A DNA stretch of 64,000 bases. It comes from Fischerella sp. PCC 9605 (lineage in GTDB: Bacteria > Cyanobacteriota > Cyanobacteriia > Cyanobacteriales > Nostocaceae). The first letter of the stretch is position 1, and every line of letters begins with the position of its first letter. Position numbers and translations under genes: made by a program. Below the pieces are notes generated by a model, which saw only the letters and a list, made by a program, of their open reading frames with translations, made no database searches and was not told where the DNA came from. Below, one piece after another: positions 56,069-64,000 of the stretch. Location: assembly GCF_000517105.1 (NCBI RefSeq), contig NZ_KI912151.1, positions 1,000,125-1,064,124 of the forward strand. The letters are read 5' to 3'.

Positions 56069-58838
56069 CAGAACCACGAGTTACCCCTAACTGATTTTGC
56101 AGCTTCAACTCGCGCCAAAGTTGGGAGCCTGTTATTTCGCCATGCAGTAATTGTTGGTAGTGATGTATCGTTTGAGTCACTTGCTCAGGAGTTTCATTCA
56201 CAAATTCAATCCGGAAGTGTTGTAAATCAAGCTTTATCAGGCGCTGTACGTACTCAGCACCAGTTTGGGCAGTGCCGTTAAATACCGTATTTCGACAACC
56301 AGCATCAGCATGGAGGATGTGTTCTGTGCCAACGCGAGATTCCTTCGGAAACGCTCCGCGAACGCGCAATTTCACCTCATGTTTCTCGCAAGGTCGCCCG
56401 CAATTGCGAAAATCCGTTCCCGTAGATAGAAAAGCACAAAATACACAATGCTCCATGTGGAACATCGGCATATGCTGATGGATTGTCACCTCAAACCAAT
56501 CAGGAGGGCTACTCTTGAGCAAGTCTTCCAGTTGGTTAATGTTCAGGTCATAGGATGCTGTCAAGCGTTCCAAACCAAACTGATTTTTCAAGAAGTCCGC
56601 TGTTAACGGGTTAGCAACATTGAGAGAAAAATCCCCAACGCAACGGTCATGAGCAAAGAACTGGAGGTGGTCATAATTCCGTACTAAATACCCATCCGCC
56701 TCACAAGCACGTACTTGCTGCAAAATCCAGTTTTCCCCAGGTTTGGTAATTCGGGGTGGTGCTACCCAGATGGTGGGGATTGGGGATTGGGGATGGAAAT
56801 TGGGAATTGGTTTTCTTACCGATGCCCGATGCCCGATGCCCGATGCTCCTTGTCCTTTTTCTTGTCGCTGGCGTACCATCTCCACCGCTTCGCGATACTT
56901 GCGGGGGTCTTCAAATTCACAGTAGATAGTCTCAATTCCAGCTTGGAGTGCGGCTTGGAGTTGCTTGAGGTTGCGTACTAAAACGATAAGAGATGGGGTG
57001 GTGGGGTGGTTGGGAGATGGGGAGGGGAGTAAGTCTGAGAGGGAAGCGCTTGGATTTATTTGCCAGCGTTTGGGTTTTTTTCGCAATTCCTCCAACTGGG
57101 TGACAATTTCCCGCCGCATCCGGTTTAACTCACTTACGGGTAGCATCAGTGCATTATTTAGGTTATTTGTCAAGTTACCCAAACGAAAAGGAGTATTGCC
57201 GAGACGACCGAATTGTTCGTGCAATCGTTCTGTTGTTAGGGGTTTGGTATGGGCTTCTACTAGGGGTATTGAGGATTCGACCTGGACGACGTGACCGAGT
57301 TCATCACGGGCGATCGCCACTAAATTTTGCCCAACTTCTCCATGCACCTCAATGTTAATCGGTCGCAGAAATTGCGGCGTATCTCCAGCAAAACTCTGAC
57401 GCAATTGCTTATCCAGTTCTGGATCGCTTGTTTTCCAGACCTTATCACCCACATGCACTCGCCGCCAATTCACATCACGTCGCCCAAAGGTCAAAACAGT
57501 TTCCTTACCCTTGCGTTCTACCGCGTAGATGCGACCGCCTTCTTCCTTCGCTTCCGGATGACCGCAGTCAAATACAACACCATCTCCTGCTTTTACTGGT
57601 GCTTTTAGCCGTACCGTCACTTGTTCATTTCCAATGCGGGTTACTTCTCCTAGATAAACCCCCCGTTTTTTACCAAAGCGGGCATGAACCAATTCTTGAT
57701 TATTAATTCCACGGAACCAGCCAGTATAAATTCCACGCGAAAAAGCCATCTCTAAGTTGTAGCGTTCTTGATCCCCCCAACCCACGCCAGTCGCTACAAC
57801 GGAGGAGCCACTGCGGTGGACGGGTTCCCCGGCATAAAGCACGTGGCGTGAAACCTCCGCAACGCGCTGGCTCCCCTTAACAAGGGGGGCTTTGTTGTTC
57901 CCCCCTTTTAAAGGGGGGCTAGAAGGGATCTGCTCCATCGCTGCGTCTTCTTTCCCCTCTTCCTCTTCCAACTCCGCCCTCACCCGATCCAACGCTTGCC
58001 GATAAACACGAGTGACATTAGCAACATACTCTGGAGACTTCAACCGCCCTTCAATCTTGAGACAAGCTACGCCTGACTTCACCAAATCGGGCAAAACCTC
58101 TAACCCAGCTAAATCTTGCGGACTGAGAAGGTATTTTTTATCGCCCAAATTCACAGTTTCCCCATCTGCGATTAAATCGTAGGGCATCCGGCAAGCTTGG
58201 GCGCATTCGCCCCGGTTAGCAGAACGTCCTCCTAATGCTTCACTCGTCAAACACTGCCCGGAATAAGCTACGCACAGCGCCCCATGAACAAACACTTCCA
58301 GAGGTAAGGAAGTTCCTCTGTACGCCAACTGACTTTGAATTTTGTTGATTTCGTTGAGAGAACATTCCCGCGCAAGCACAACTAAATTACACCCGAGCGA
58401 TTCCGCAAATTCCACACCTGCGGCACTCGTGATAGTCATCTGTGTAGATGCATGAATAGGGAAATCAGGAGAAATGTGGCGAATGAGACGGCAAATACCG
58501 ATATCCTGGACAATTACTGCATCTACACCCGCCGCAATAATTGAGCGAATATATTGTTGTGCTTCTCTCAGTTCTTGGGGAAAGACGAGTGTATTGAGAG
58601 TGACATAGCCCTTTACACCTCTGCTGTGCAAGTACTCCATCAATTCGGGCAAATCCGCCTCAGTGAAGTTTTCTGCCCGCATCCGCGCGTTAAACCGATC
58701 CAAACCGAAGTAAATTGCATCTGCACCATTTTCGACAGCGGCTTTCGCACATTCCCAATTTCCTGCGGGGGCGAGGAGATCTGGGCGTTGGAGGGCGGGT
58801 GAAGTGGTTTCGGTGAGTTGTTGGAAATCGGCTTTCAT
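56058..58838 (-). CDS. U32-family peptidase (collagenase-like) with DUF3656
   Basis: 926 residues, longer than usual because of repeat inserts. U32 signature E-x-F-x2-GA-x-C-x4-G-x-C as EVFVHGALCVAYSGQCLTS, with cysteine-rich ANRGECAQACRMPYDL and the C-terminal HCVFCAFLSTGTDFRNCGRPCEKH; further ADAGCRNTVFNG. Members act in tRNA/rRNA hydroxylation (TrhP/RlhA type) with an Fe-S or cysteine site; which substrate applies is unknown. Three in-frame inserts sit at ~292-356, ~657-691 and ~823-832. No frameshift is seen. Confidence 0.9.
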   Translation of the reverse strand: MKADFQQLTETTSPALQRPDLLAPAGNWECAKAAVENGADAIYFGLDRFNARMRAENFTEADLPELMEYLHSRGVKGYVTLNTLVFPQELREAQQYIRSIIAAGVDAVIVQDIGICRLIRHISPDFPIHASTQMTITSAAGVEFAESLGCNLVVLARECSLNEINKIQSQLAYRGTSLPLEVFVHGALCVAYSGQCLTSEALGGRSANRGECAQACRMPYDLIADGETVNLGDKKYLLSPQDLAGLEVLPDLVKSGVACLKIEGRLKSPEYVANVTRVYRQALDRVRAELEEEEGKEDAAMEQIPSSPPLKGGNNKAPLVKGSQRVAEVSRHVLYAGEPVHRSGSSVVATGVGWGDQERYNLEMAFSRGIYTGWFRGINNQELVHARFGKKRGVYLGEVTRIGNEQVTVRLKAPVKAGDGVVFDCGHPEAKEEGGRIYAVERKGKETVLTFGRRDVNWRRVHVGDKVWKTSDPELDKQLRQSFAGDTPQFLRPINIEVHGEVGQNLVAIARDELGHVVQVESSIPLVEAHTKPLTTERLHEQFGRLGNTPFRLGNLTNNLNNALMLPVSELNRMRREIVTQLEELRKKPKRWQINPSASLSDLLPSPSPNHPTTPSLIVLVRNLKQLQAALQAGIETIYCEFEDPRKYREAVEMVRQRQEKGQGASGIGHRASVRKPIPNFHPQSPIPTIWVAPPRITKPGENWILQQVRACEADGYLVRNYDHLQFFAHDRCVGDFSLNVANPLTADFLKNQFGLERLTASYDLNINQLEDLLKSSPPDWFEVTIHQHMPMFHMEHCVFCAFLSTGTDFRNCGRPCEKHEVKLRVRGAFPKESRVGTEHILHADAGCRNTVFNGTAQTGAEYVQRLIKLDLQHFRIEFVNETPEQVTQTIHHYQQLLHGEITGSQLWRELKLQNQLGVTRGSVTH
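56340..56372 (-). repeat. Short in-frame insert near the U32 catalytic end
   Basis: GCGCGTTCGCGGAGCGTTTC CGAAGGAATC encodes about ten residues (VRGAFPKES) between KLR and RVGTEHILHADAGCRN, which are normally contiguous as KLRDRVG. The unit is of the GCGGAGCG-type dispersed repeat. Confidence 0.55.
56765..56868 (-). repeat. In-frame composite heptad insert in U32 gene
   Basis: In gene sense: GCATCGGGCATCGGGCATCG G, then TAAGAAAACC, then AATTCCCAATTTCCATCCCC AATCCCC. Encodes GHRAS as in CobT. Residues ~657-691 (GQGASGIGHRASVRKPIPNF). Confidence 0.85.
57770..57965 (-). repeat. In-frame insert of three repeat types in U32 gene
   Basis: About 65 codons between an acidic linker (ELEEEEG) and DQERYNLEMAFSRG. 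DNA contains GGGGGAACAACAAAGCCCCC-type hairpin units (CTCCCCTTAACAAGGGGGGC), CCCCCCTTTTAAAGGGGGGC, and a unit with GAAACCTCCGCAACGCGCTG G. Confidence 0.7.
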
Positions 58839-59022
58839 CGGTACTAAGGCAGGATAGGTGATACCTTAGTGATTTTATCGTTGCTGGGGGGATGGTGGGG
58901 AAGGGAAAAGAGGGAGGGCGATCAATCGCTTCTTTTCTTTTAGAAATGACGTGATACATCAAGGATATTGCTGGGAATACTGAGATCAAGTCAATAGATA
59001 TTGGTTGGCTCAAACTAACACA

Positions 59023-59697
59023 ATGGATAAACCCGAACTTCGACTTATTTCACAACCAGCAGGAAGTATAAAAGCTCTAGTTTTCATAGATGGTTATTTA
59101 AGTCAAGATAAAGTACGCGACGACAGTTTGCTTACAGCATTTAGTTATGCTGGATGGAAAGATTCTGTGTATCAATTATGGTGGGATGCTTCCTGTAAAT
59201 TAAGTTGTGCATTGCAATTGGGTATTTTTCACTGGCACCATTGCAAAAGTCGTGCCAAGGAGGTTGGTAGAGAATATTTACCAAGTTTAATTTCCAATAA
59301 AATTCCTGAAATAAATGTCTGTATTGTTGCTCATTCACTGGGTGCGCGTGTTGCTTATTATAGTTTGGAAGCTTGGTCAGAAACCCAACATTCACTGCAA
59401 GATGTGATTCTTCTCGGTGGTGCAGTTCGTAGGGATAGTAGTAAAAACTGGGGTTATGTAGCCTCACGAGTAAGAGGACATTTAATCAATGTGTATAACT
59501 ATGATGATCTAACCTTAAAAATGGCGTTCAAATCAGCTGAAGCTGGTCAGAATGCTTGTGAACGTAAACCAATTAAAGAGCATCACTCAAAGATAATAAA
59601 TGAAGATGCCACATCTTTTGTAGGTAAAAGTCACAGCGTTTCAAAATACCTAAACTATTTGCCTGAATTAGTCAGAAAGGGTTTCTGGCAGCCCTGA
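59023..59697 (+). CDS. Alpha/beta hydrolase, DUF726-like
   Basis: 224 residues from the ATG at 59023; a TTG at 59005 is less likely. Nucleophile elbow HSLGAR (GxSxG degenerate as AHSLG), preceded by INVCIVAHSLGARVAYYSLEAW, with LVFIDGYLSQDK near the start. Resembles the DUF726/TMCO4 lipase-like group without its membrane part. Substrate unknown. Encoded alone. Confidence 0.65.
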   Translation: MDKPELRLISQPAGSIKALVFIDGYLSQDKVRDDSLLTAFSYAGWKDSVYQLWWDASCKLSCALQLGIFHWHHCKSRAKEVGREYLPSLISNKIPEINVCIVAHSLGARVAYYSLEAWSETQHSLQDVILLGGAVRRDSSKNWGYVASRVRGHLINVYNYDDLTLKMAFKSAEAGQNACERKPIKEHHSKIINEDATSFVGKSHSVSKYLNYLPELVRKGFWQP

Positions 59698-59847
59698 GAT
59701 GAATACTGCTAAAACACATCGGGCTATCATTGGGGCGATATCTGGTTGGCAGTAGTAAAGTGATCGCACTCGAACATTCTAATAGAGACTTGCAAGTGGC
59801 ACTATAGTACTATCAACATTCCACGATATGATTAAACAGTCATAGGT

Positions 59848-60075
59848 ATGAAAAGTAAACTGGTTAATTTAACATACGAAATAGAAGTTCAAGCAGGTGA
59901 GAAATTGACTTTGCCAAACTCTATCGTGGAGAGTATTGGCCCAGGATGCTGGATCGTAACTATTCAACCAGCAAATCAGGAGAAGCCTTCAGTAGTTACT
60001 CGTAGCCATGATGCCTTTTTAAACGGTTACGCCCCAGAAGACGAAGGTTTGTATGATGACTATCCAACCCAGTGA
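59848..60075 (+). CDS. AbrB-like antitoxin
   Basis: 75 residues. NLTYEIEVQAGEKLTLPNSIVESIGPGCWIVTIQP has swapped-hairpin AbrB/MazE features; the acidic C-terminal tail (APEDEGLYDDYPTQ) would bind the toxin. It overlaps the next toxin-like ORF by about 20 bases, a typical TA layout, but the toxin is broken, so the operon is probably inactive or degrading. Confidence 0.7.
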   Translation: MKSKLVNLTYEIEVQAGEKLTLPNSIVESIGPGCWIVTIQPANQEKPSVVTRSHDAFLNGYAPEDEGLYDDYPTQ

Positions 60076-60313
60076 TTTCTGGGTGGCAGATATTCCATAT
60101 ACAAGTAGTAGTGCTTCTAAAAAGCGTCCGATTTTAGTACTTTGGTTAGATGGTGATGATGTTGTAGCAGCAGTCGTGACTTCTGCCAAACCGACGTTTA
60201 CTATATGCTTTGCGATCGCCCTTCAACTTCATTCCTCAACATTAGCGCGATCGCCTTCTGACTCAACCACCTCAAACTTCACTTTGTTATATAAATCTTG
60301 CAGCGAAATCTGA
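60056..60313 (+). pseudogene. Truncated MazF/PemK-type toxin
   Basis: SDFWVADIPYTSSSASKKRP followed by ILVLWLDGDDVVAAVVTSAK P matches the N-terminal ~46 residues of a MazF-like toxin. The usual C-terminal two thirds are missing: after residue ~50 the frame reads TFTICFAIALQLHSSTLARS, unrelated, and antisense to the Uma2 gene end. The toxin would be non-functional. Confidence 0.75.
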
Positions 60314-60840
60314 AAGGATATTGAAGCGAGGGAAATTGCCTCATCTTCTTCGTCATACTCACGCATCAACCATCGCTTCTTAGCTGTTTTAGAATATTGC
60401 TCTACATGAATCCTAGCTTGGTCAATTAGCAGATATTCTTGAAAAGAATCAATGGTTCGATAGGCCTCAAATTTGTCTTCGCAATCGTATCCTTTTGTCG
60501 ATTTTGATAAAACTTCCACTATCACCTGTGGATTCAGAATTATATCTGTACGGTTGTTAAAAAATTCTGGTTCACCCGCCACAACCATTACATCTGGATA
60601 AGTGTAAATGCGCCGTTTAGGAATCCATAGACGCATATCGCTGTTAAACACTTCATAATCTTGCTGTCTGAACGCGAAGTTCAACGCAGCATAGAAATTA
60701 CCAGCTATACGATTGTGATTTGCTGTTCCACCCGCCATCGGAATGATTTGCCCGTCAATATATTCACTTTTGTAGTCAGCAGCTTCTTCTAATTCCAGGT
60801 ATTCCTCTGGCGTGTAGTATCGCTGTTTTGTTGCTTCCAT
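60229..60840 (-). CDS. Uma2-family protein (DUF820, PD-(D/E)XK fold)
   Basis: 203 residues from the ATG at 60840 (MEATKQRYYTPEEYLELEE); an in-frame start at 60864 is less likely. Uma2 proteins have a restriction-endonuclease-like core: YIDGQIIPMAGGT, YTYPDVMVVAG (catalytic D), NPQVIVEVLSKSTKGYDCEDKFEAY (E-x-L and K). Often multi-copy in cyanobacteria and of unknown function, probably nuclease or mobile-element related. It is convergent with the truncated toxin. Confidence 0.9.
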   Translation of the reverse strand: MEATKQRYYTPEEYLELEEAADYKSEYIDGQIIPMAGGTANHNRIAGNFYAALNFAFRQQDYEVFNSDMRLWIPKRRIYTYPDVMVVAGEPEFFNNRTDIILNPQVIVEVLSKSTKGYDCEDKFEAYRTIDSFQEYLLIDQARIHVEQYSKTAKKRWLMREYDEEDEAISLASISFQISLQDLYNKVKFEVVESEGDRANVEE

Positions 60841-60895
60841 AGTTTTAAAAAGATGCGATCGCAATCAATAAAACTTCACCAATTGATTTAATTAT

Positions 60896-62026
60896 TTATC
60901 CCCACAACCGCCTACCACTTTTCCCTTTTAACCTCTCATGGGTATCTTCTAACAAAGCGGGAATATCTAAATTCTCCGGACATCTCGGCAAACAGTCGCC
61001 GCATTCTGTACAGCGGTTCGCTTTCATTCCAGGAAACCAGTGACCAGCGTTTTCAAACATGCCATAACGATATTGTCCGTAATCAGTCATATCATAGGCA
61101 ACTGCTAAATTTCGCAGTCGCAATACTTCTGGAATATTGATATTTTCTGGACAGGGTAAGCATTCATAGCACTGACTGCATTTCTCAGTACCCAATGCTT
61201 TATTTTTGTAATTTTCTAATCTCTGAAAAACAGTAATTTCCTCACATTTTAACTCCTCATCCCGGTCAGCAACTTGCAATGGTTCGATTAGTTCTTCTGG
61301 GGTTGCTGGCCCCACACTCAAAGTAGTAATGCGGGGGTCACTCAGTAAAAATCGATAGTTTAACTCTAGAGGCGAGAACGGATGACACAACTCAACTAGC
61401 GTTTGGGATGGCGTATACAGGCGTCCGCCTTTATCGGCGGGAGAAATGATAAACACGCCCATGTCCTTTGCTGCGGCTAGCTGAATGGCTGGTGCATGGC
61501 GTTGGAAAAAATAGTAATAATGCAGATTGACAAATTCAAAAAAGTCTGTTTTTATTGCTGCCAGAATCACTTCTAGGGAAGCGTGGGTGGAAAAGCCAAC
61601 GTGTCGAACACGTCCATCAGCAACAGCTTCCTGCACTGCTTGCATACAGCCATTATTTGCTTTCACCCAGTCTAAATGTTCCCAAGTATTTAAGCCATGA
61701 ATCCCCAAGCAATCTAGATAATCCAGGTGCAATCTCTCCAGGGATTCATCGATATACCGACGCATTGTGTCAGCATCTGCCGTGGGAGGGATTTTGGTAG
61801 TGATGTGAAGCTGCGAACGGGGTACTGGCAATCCTAGGGCGATCGCGCCACCAAGATACTCCTCACTCTTGCCATAACCTCTAGCAGTTTCTATATGATT
61901 AATCCCCAGCGCTATGGCTTTTTGAATCGTCTGCCATACATTTTCAACTGAAGCCAAATAGCGCATTGTTCCCAAGGAAAATACTGAAAGGCACAGTTCA
62001 GTTTTTCCAAAGCGTCGGTATCGCAT
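60896..62026 (-). CDS. Aldo/keto reductase with C-terminal [4Fe-4S] ferredoxin domain
   Basis: 376 residues. AKR barrel with tetrad-like residues: GINHIETARGYGKSEEYLG (tyrosine of RGYGKSE), ITTKIPPT (lysine), CLGIHGL (histidine). C-terminal ~80 residues carry CSQCYECLPCPENINIP and CTECGDCLPRCPENLDIP, an eight-cysteine ferredoxin-like domain. Such fused reductases occur in many bacteria; the substrate is unknown. Encoded alone. Confidence 0.92.
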   Translation of the reverse strand: MRYRRFGKTELCLSVFSLGTMRYLASVENVWQTIQKAIALGINHIETARGYGKSEEYLGGAIALGLPVPRSQLHITTKIPPTADADTMRRYIDESLERLHLDYLDCLGIHGLNTWEHLDWVKANNGCMQAVQEAVADGRVRHVGFSTHASLEVILAAIKTDFFEFVNLHYYYFFQRHAPAIQLAAAKDMGVFIISPADKGGRLYTPSQTLVELCHPFSPLELNYRFLLSDPRITTLSVGPATPEELIEPLQVADRDEELKCEEITVFQRLENYKNKALGTEKCSQCYECLPCPENINIPEVLRLRNLAVAYDMTDYGQYRYGMFENAGHWFPGMKANRCTECGDCLPRCPENLDIPALLEDTHERLKGKSGRRLWG

Positions 62027-62049
62027 TTTTAAATAAAGTTAGTCCTTTA

Positions 62050-62112
62050 TCATTTGTCCAAAGTTCAAAGTTAATGACCAATGACTAATGACCAATGACC
62101 AATGACTTTTAA
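62050..62112. repeat. Heptad repeats (TAATGACCAATGACT)n
   Basis: AATGACCAATGACTAATGAC followed by CAATGACCAATGACTTTT, between the DUF151 and AKR genes. Confidence 0.7.
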
Positions 62113-62131
62113 GTTAAAACTCGTCCCTGTT

Positions 62132-62629
62132 CTAGGATTCACCGTTGTCAAAGCGTTTGATTAAATCCTCGGGGCGGAGGTTAGAGATAAATTCGCGGAA
62201 TGCTTGCTGTTCAGCCTCATCAGCATCTCTATCTACAGGTATTGATGCATCAGCTATTACCTCTTCCATTACCCAAATAGGCGTATTTGTACGGAGAGCA
62301 ACAGCGATCGCATCGCTAGGACGAGCATCAATTTCTTTTTTGGCATCGCCTTGCTTGACAATCAAGGCTGCGTAGAATGTGTCCTTTTGTAGAGAATGAA
62401 TGATGACGCGCTCTAGAGTCATGTTCCAGACCTCTAGAATATTTACAATCAGGTCGTGAGTTAAGGGTCTAGGAGGCTTCTGATTCTCCAGTGCGCCCAT
62501 TATTGCCCTAGCCTGTTCTTGACCGATATAAATAGGCAAAGCACGCCGGTCTGAAGCATCCTTCAAAAGGACAATCGGGCTGCGGGTTATGGCATCTAAC
62601 GCTATGCCAGCGACTTTCATTTCAATCAT
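62132..62629 (-). CDS. Bifunctional nuclease family protein (DUF151)
   Basis: 165 residues. VAGIALDAITRSPIVLLKDASDRRALPIYIGQEQARAIM and DLIVNILEVWNMTLERVIIHSL and IDARPSDAIAVALRTNTPIWV are characteristic of DUF151/BFN, described as nucleases acting on DNA and RNA in plants. Typical bacterial size. Acidic C-terminal tail. It is encoded alone; the upstream region is AT-rich. Confidence 0.9.
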   Translation of the reverse strand: MIEMKVAGIALDAITRSPIVLLKDASDRRALPIYIGQEQARAIMGALENQKPPRPLTHDLIVNILEVWNMTLERVIIHSLQKDTFYAALIVKQGDAKKEIDARPSDAIAVALRTNTPIWVMEEVIADASIPVDRDADEAEQQAFREFISNLRPEDLIKRFDNGES

Positions 62630-62968
62630 TGGCTAAGCCTCTACAATCTTTTGAGCGCTAGGAGGTACATGTAACAAATCGTACCCTTGTTTGGGCAAGT
62701 TTGGGACAATTACAAACATAGTCTTTATTTTCTATAATTGCTTCTATTAAACTCCCAAATGGTTGTGAACACCAGAGTAAGTCAAATCAGTTTAGTTCGG
62801 CAATAATATAAATATCCAAATCACTCTTATATTAACTGTAAATGTATTGGGAGCTTGATACAAAATATAGTTAAAAAAGATACTTAAATTTTGTTATACC
62901 TATAAGAATTTACTAGTTAATTTTGGTCAAAATTAAGCAATAAATAGAGTTAAATTAACTAAACAGCC
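62630..62968. other. Intergenic region, no gene seen
   Basis: AT-rich divergent spacer between DUF151 and ribE. No FMN riboswitch motif was recognised. Confidence 0.45.
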
Positions 62969-63649
62969 GTGTTTACAGGAATAATTCAGACATTAGGAAC
63001 TATAAGACCCTTAGCAGGGGATTATTGGCAAATCAGTTGTGTTAACCATGCATCAGAATCAGTTATGGGAGATCTGGCTTATGGTGACAGCGTAGCAGTG
63101 GATGGCATTTGTTTGACCGTGGAAGAAATTTTGAAGGATGGTTTTATTGCGACTGCATCACCGGAAACCTTGCGCCGTACAACCTTAGGAAAAGAGCAAG
63201 CAGAACCAAGATATGTAAATTTAGAAACTTCCTTACGGGTAGGTAGCAAAGTTGGCGGTCATTTTGTCATGGGACATGTAGACGGCATTGGTCGCATGGT
63301 CTCGGCACAACAGACAGCAACTTCTTGGGAGATGACTTTTACAGCTCCTGATGCGATCGCCCGTTACATAGTTCCCAAAGGTAGTATAGCCGTAAACGGC
63401 ATCAGCCTCACAGTCGCCGACTACGATCCAGAAATTTCACAGTTTAAGGTAGCAGTTATTCCTCTTACTTATGCCGAAACCAATCTCCGCTATCTCGTTC
63501 CGGGCAGTTGGGTGAATCTTGAAGGGGATATTCTGGGCAAATACGTAGAAAAATTCCTTTATGGCGGCAAACGAGACCTAGCAGCAGACCCAGACGCAAG
63601 TCGTGATGAAATAACACCCACATTCTTGGCAGAACACGGGTATTTGTAA
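62969..63649 (+). CDS. ribE: Riboflavin synthase alpha subunit
   Basis: 226 residues from a GTG at 62969. Dismutates 6,7-dimethyl-8-ribityllumazine into riboflavin. Two lumazine-binding repeats: MFTGIIQTLGTIRPL ... GDSVAVDGICLTVEEI ... VNLETSLRVGSKVGGHFVMGHVDG, and the second with KGSIAVNGISLTVADYD, VNLEGDILGKYVEKFL. Normal length. No other rib genes adjacent. Confidence 0.97.
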   Translation: MFTGIIQTLGTIRPLAGDYWQISCVNHASESVMGDLAYGDSVAVDGICLTVEEILKDGFIATASPETLRRTTLGKEQAEPRYVNLETSLRVGSKVGGHFVMGHVDGIGRMVSAQQTATSWEMTFTAPDAIARYIVPKGSIAVNGISLTVADYDPEISQFKVAVIPLTYAETNLRYLVPGSWVNLEGDILGKYVEKFLYGGKRDLAADPDASRDEITPTFLAEHGYL

Positions 63650-63732
63650 TTGGGTACTGGGTATTGGTGATTGGGAGAAGATTCTTCTCCTAACCTACCT
63701 AGTCCCCAGTCCCTAGTCCCCAGTCCCTAATT
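63650..63732. repeat. Heptad repeats after ribE
   Basis: GGGTACTGGGTATTGGTGAT and CCCCAGTCCCTAGTCCCCAG, partly complementary, between the convergent ribE and M23 genes. Confidence 0.65.
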
Positions 63733-64000
63733 TCAGCTGCCTGGTTCCCGATTTACCTGGGCTGTCTGAGAGGTTTGTACCAATTGATTAAGGGCAGACT
63801 GTAATGGTAGACTTGGGTCTGTTGCAACCCAGCCTTGGGGTGTCAGTTGGCGCACTTCAAAGTGCAGGTGGGGCCCTGTAGAGTTACCTGTACTGCCTAC
63901 CCGTCCAATCACGCTTCCCCGTTCTACCCACTGACCAGGTTGAACAAAGATTTCGGACATGTGACCGTAGAGGGTTTGGAGAGCGTTGTTATGATTCAGG
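63733..64000 (-). CDS. M23-family peptidoglycan peptidase, C-terminal part (5' end outside window)
   Basis: The last ~89 residues are visible. LYGHMSEIFVQPGQWV, IGRVGSTGNSTGPHLHFEVR carries the HLHFE zinc-site motif of LytM-type M23 endopeptidases. Cell-wall hydrolysis or amidase activation is expected. N-terminal domains (often LysM in cyanobacteria) lie outside the window. The C-terminal tail TSQTAQVNREPGS is polar. Confidence 0.93.
   Translation of the reverse strand, partial: LNHNNALQTLYGHMSEIFVQPGQWVERGSVIGRVGSTGNSTGPHLHFEVRQLTPQGWVATDPSLPLQSALNQLVQTSQTAQVNREPGS

Noticed and set aside
62630-62968. FMN riboswitch before ribE
   Set aside because: AT-rich spacer with no recognisable conserved FMN-aptamer segments.

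Overview
The window comes from a filamentous, probably heterocyst-forming cyanobacterium (Nostocales type). The evidence is the dense scatter of the HIP1 octamer GCGATCGC, a cyanobacterial gene set (CP12, CPP1-like, hemL for 5-aminolevulinate via the C5 route, DUF2811, DUF2232, pentapeptide-repeat serine/threonine kinase, giant kinase/AAA/GAF/histidine-kinase hybrid) and abundant heptanucleotide STRR-type repeats. The species cannot be named from sequence alone. No rRNA, tRNA, CRISPR array, transposase or prophage gene was seen. The window is chromosome-like.

Layout. 1-5.8 kb: the 3'-truncated (by the window edge) giant hybrid sensory kinase. 6-10 kb: DUF99 protein, CP12, a PLP cysteine-desulfurase-like enzyme and a VOC-fold protein. 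10-14 kb: xseA-xseB, recA with a LexA-like box, and an FHA protein. 14.5-19 kb: a Ser/Thr kinase, a metallothionein with an SmtB-type operator, hemL, chaB-like, hisIE. 19-27 kb: MOSC protein, MFS transporter, DUF2811, an OmpR-type regulator, CPP1-like, HAD hydrolase, then panD with a metal-site-degenerate MBL protein. 27-35 kb: ppa, a long gene-poor AT-rich tract, DUF362, aspA, pgsA, the MntA/HepT toxin-antitoxin pair, and a CSP41-like epimerase. 35-42.4 kb: an exopolysaccharide group (GT4, two initiating sugar transferases, gmd, fcl) with 5-FTHF cyclo-ligase and a lone sugar ABC permease. 42.7-47 kb: a 1423-residue Hsp70-like protein with a 32-residue tandem repeat. 47.6-53.5 kb: Crp-family regulator, DUF2232, CobT-like, coiled-coil protein, lipoprotein solute-binding protein, exported protein. 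53.7-60.9 kb: TPR protein, TolB-like propeller, U32 peptidase, alpha/beta hydrolase, a broken MazF-type TA operon, Uma2. 60.9-64 kb: aldo/keto reductase with ferredoxin tail, DUF151 nuclease, ribE, M23 peptidase (cut by the window).

Functionally most genes are housekeeping. The 35-39.8 kb genes fit together: a polyprenyl-phosphate sugar transferase starts a repeat unit, GT4 extends it, and Gmd/Fcl supply GDP-fucose. recA and exonuclease VII sit together as DNA-repair genes, but only recA carries a LexA-like site.

The most unusual feature is the behaviour of repeats. The repeat families that fill the intergenic spaces also lie in frame inside at least three long, otherwise intact genes: the hybrid kinase (three sites), the CobT-like gene (one) and the U32 peptidase (three). 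The same composite of two heptanucleotide repeats occurs in the same orientation in CobT and U32. Other notable items are a palindrome family with conserved outer arms and variable cores, a four-copy hairpin repeat, a perfect 20-bp stem hairpin at 28.2 kb, three clustered DnaA-box-like nonamers at 21.2 kb, and gene remnants at 32.8, 53.5 and 60.1 kb.
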